A stretch of 64,000 bases of DNA. Source: DATFWC01 sp963777755 (GTDB taxonomy: Bacteria > Pseudomonadota > Alphaproteobacteria > Rhizobiales > Xanthobacteraceae). Positions 62,566-64,000 of this stretch are shown here, in pieces. The DNA is taken from the NCBI GenBank assembly GCA_963777755.1, contig CAVZSC010000014.1, forward strand, positions 53,348 through 117,347, read 5' to 3'. The notes under the pieces are model-generated. The model saw nothing but the letters and a program-made list of their open reading frames with translations, made no database searches and had not been told where the DNA came from. Made by a program: the position numbers and the translations under genes. Position 1 is the stretch's first letter; every line of letters starts with the position of its first letter.

Positions 62566-63390
62566 CTGCCATTCCAGCGGGTGCAAGTCCCGCCAACAGA
62601 GGAGTCCAGTCGCTGTTGTAGTCATACCCAGCAACGGGGAGGGCGACCGACCCGTTGGAAGCCTGGAAGTAAAAGCCCTCGGAGGCCGAGCATATCGGTC
62701 TGATCCGTACAGGAGGGCGAGCAACCTGACAGGCCGTAGCAAATGCGCGAACCAGGAAGCCCCGAAAGACGTGCCCCGCGTGAAACGGATTGCGGGAGGA
62801 TCGGGAGTGCCGAGCTGCTCAGATCTCGGCGAAGGCCATGTCGACATCGACGTTCTGGACCAAACGATGATCGAGCTCCCCGGGGTCATAGAGGATGGCA
62901 TGTTAGGAAGGAATGGACAGCGAAAGCCCGGAACCACCCGCGGGTCGCCTAGGCGCTCCCGCACAGCGAAGGCATTGCGTATAAGCCGCCATGCGGTGAA
63001 GTCGCAATGCGCCCGCGGGTGGGGCGGATGGGGTCGATTAAGTGATGACGGTGCGAGACAGCATAACTTGCACCCGAGCGAGGACCCCTGGGGCGGAGGA
63101 CTACCCCACCTCCATGGCGGCGCACGATCGAACGGTCGGCCCGACACAGCGCGGGAATACCGAGACGTCACGAAGTGCGCGAAAGGCGGACACAAACCGA
63201 CCATCAGCCAGCGTATGCCGGGAGCAGGCTTAAGCTGGATGGTTGCGGGAAGGTGCCGCCCTAAATGCCAGCCTTCCAGCCGTATCGGGGAAAACCCGCC
63301 GTACGGAATGAGAGGGAGGGTCGAGGAAACGTCGGCATCATTCGAAGCCCGGTCCGCGCCTCGACTCTACCCGACTGCGGGGGGCGCGTG
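62566..63390 (+). mobile_element. Second group II intron-like RNA block, no reverse transcriptase
   Basis: About 825 bases that encode no convincing protein. It has GGGTGCAAGTCCCGCC near the start, GGAAGCCTGGAAGTAAAAGC, GGCGAGCAACCTGACAGGC, and a second domain V-like hairpin at 63279-63312: CAGCCGTATCGGG, AAAA, CCCGCCGTACGGAAT, with the AGC triad. A possible domain VI stem follows (GGGTCGAGG ... CCTCGACTC). The 5' GTGYG end is not seen. Probably a different, ORF-less or truncated intron that landed next to or in the first. Confidence 0.45.
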
Positions 63391-63422
63391 ATGAAACACG
63401 CGTCCCTACCGCTACGAAAATG

Positions 63423-63580
63423 ATGTCAGAGCCGAAGGTCCAAAGCTACGCCGATCGTGCCGAGCACTGCGAGCTGATGGCGCTCCGGGTGAAAGATCCT
63501 GAGGCCCGACACAGATTTGTGAACTCGCAAGGAAATGGCGGGCTTTGGCAAAAGAGAACAACGATCAGGATCACACGTGA
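63423..63580 (+). pseudogene. Small conserved-type protein, -1 frameshift
   Basis: Reads MSEPKVQSYADRAEHCELMA with LRVKDPEARHRFV in the first frame, then ELARKWRALAKENNDQDHT in another to a TGA at 63578. The pattern YxxxAxxCxxxAxxxxDPxxRxx..LAxxWxxLA is that of small helical proteins common in Bradyrhizobium, from memory. Joined it is about 52 residues. One base is missing near 63520. Confidence 0.5.
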
Positions 63581-63647
63581 ACAGCCTGCTAATATAAGCC
63601 AACGCCTATGATGATCCACGACTGATACGCGTGGTGCGGAGTTCTAC

Positions 63648-63848
63648 ATGCGCTATAGGGGCATAGAGTACATGGTCACAGCGAGGCCAGGCCCAAATCA
63701 ATGGACGTGGACCATCCACTTGCCCGGCGGTGCGACCAAGAGAGGCGAAATTACGGGTCCACGCGCCAGTGCAGAAGAAAAGGCGATCCGCGCCATTGCC
63801 GAGTGGCTGCGAAGCAGTCGTGCTTCAAAAACAGTGCGCAGGTCCTGA
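63648..63848 (+). CDS. Small hypothetical protein
   Basis: A 66-residue protein: MRYRGIEYMVTARPGPNQWT, WTIHLPGGATKRGEITGPRA, SAEEKAIRAIAEWLR and a basic tail. Beta-hairpin followed by one helix, similar to short proteins seen often in Bradyrhizobium. Function unknown. Intact and 67 bases after the preceding small frameshifted gene. Confidence 0.6.
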   Translation: MRYRGIEYMVTARPGPNQWTWTIHLPGGATKRGEITGPRASAEEKAIRAIAEWLRSSRASKTVRRS

Positions 63849-63861
63849 CGAGGCTGCCCTG

Positions 63862-63924
63862 ACTAGCGCGGCGGCCAGGAGCTGTCGCGCCGCCCAGTAG
63901 CGTGATGACGTCGCGCCGCCGCAT
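63862..63924 (-). pseudogene. N-terminal fragment of an ABC_sub_bind gene
   Basis: The minus strand from 63924 reads MRRRDVITLLGGATAPGRRA, the family's signal start, and then loses similarity. GGGGGAGATGGGACC precedes the ATG, so the original ribosome site region is kept. Fifth piece of this family in the last 15 kb. Confidence 0.5.
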
Positions 63925-64000
63925 GGTCCCATCTCCCCCGCAGAGGAGGCCGAGAGTAGCAGAACGACCTGGCCACGTCCTGAGCCAAGCCTGAATTGTC

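Noticed and set aside
62405..63391. A 328-codon protein over the intron relics
   Set aside because: Composition is not protein-like, no reverse transcriptase motif is present, and two domain V hairpins lie inside it.

Overview
The window looks like chromosome of a soil-type alphaproteobacterium of the order Hyphomicrobiales (Bradyrhizobium, Rhodoplanes or Pseudolabrys-like). The reasons are high GC with G/C-ending codons over most of its length, several tripartite tricarboxylate transporter (Tct) binding proteins, a Liv-type ABC operon, Tat-exported amidohydrolases, and repeated ABC_sub_bind lipoprotein-like genes that begin MRRREFITLLGG. The genus is inference from gene content; no rRNA or marker gene is present.

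Layout. 1-43 kb is mostly catabolic and transport gene sets: a partial apbE; a hydroxyisobutyrate-dehydrogenase-like gene; an amidohydrolase plus luciferase-like monooxygenase pair divergent from a PEP-mutase-like gene; a tight five-gene minus-strand operon (tctC-tctB-tctA, TIM-barrel isomerase, enolase-superfamily enzyme); an acyl-CoA dehydrogenase and an AraC regulator; a Tat amidohydrolase/crotonase/SDR operon divergent from a plus-strand operon of two cyclases, a dienelactone hydrolase and a complete Liv importer (29.5-34.0 kb); then an alcohol dehydrogenase divergent from a 2-hydroxyacid dehydrogenase and a binding protein; then a BTAD/TPR regulator divergent from a methyltransferase. Together these read as uptake and breakdown of organic and aromatic-derived acids, with substrates not identifiable from sequence.

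Scattered through this is a family of RTX-like secreted repeat proteins: one gene at 1.9-3.3 kb (minus), two plus a remnant at 12.5-15.8 kb (minus), and three in tandem at 43.4-47.8 kb (plus). All share one N-terminal motif, GGxGxD-type repeats and one C-terminal domain that resembles the bluetail-type surface domain. Two copies carry a +1 frameshift at nearly the same aligned codon, and one copy is reduced to a C-terminal stub behind a preserved spacer/terminator cassette.

From about 48.96 kb the character changes. A Tat amidohydrolase is cut short, a lower-GC block (49.9-52.9 kb) encodes a compact exported set with a trypsin-like protease linked by ATGA overlaps, and then come fragments of ABC_sub_bind genes, an IS21 transposase relic, an ISNCY-like transposase relic, a frameshifted M15-like peptidase, a frameshifted peptide-binding protein, and a group II intron that has lost its reverse transcriptase but keeps a domain V hairpin. 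This is an accessory, decaying region.

One caution covers the whole window. At least a dozen genes carry single-base frameshifts, some in homopolymers. Some of these may be sequencing or assembly errors, so 'pseudogene' calls that rest on a single indel are provisional.
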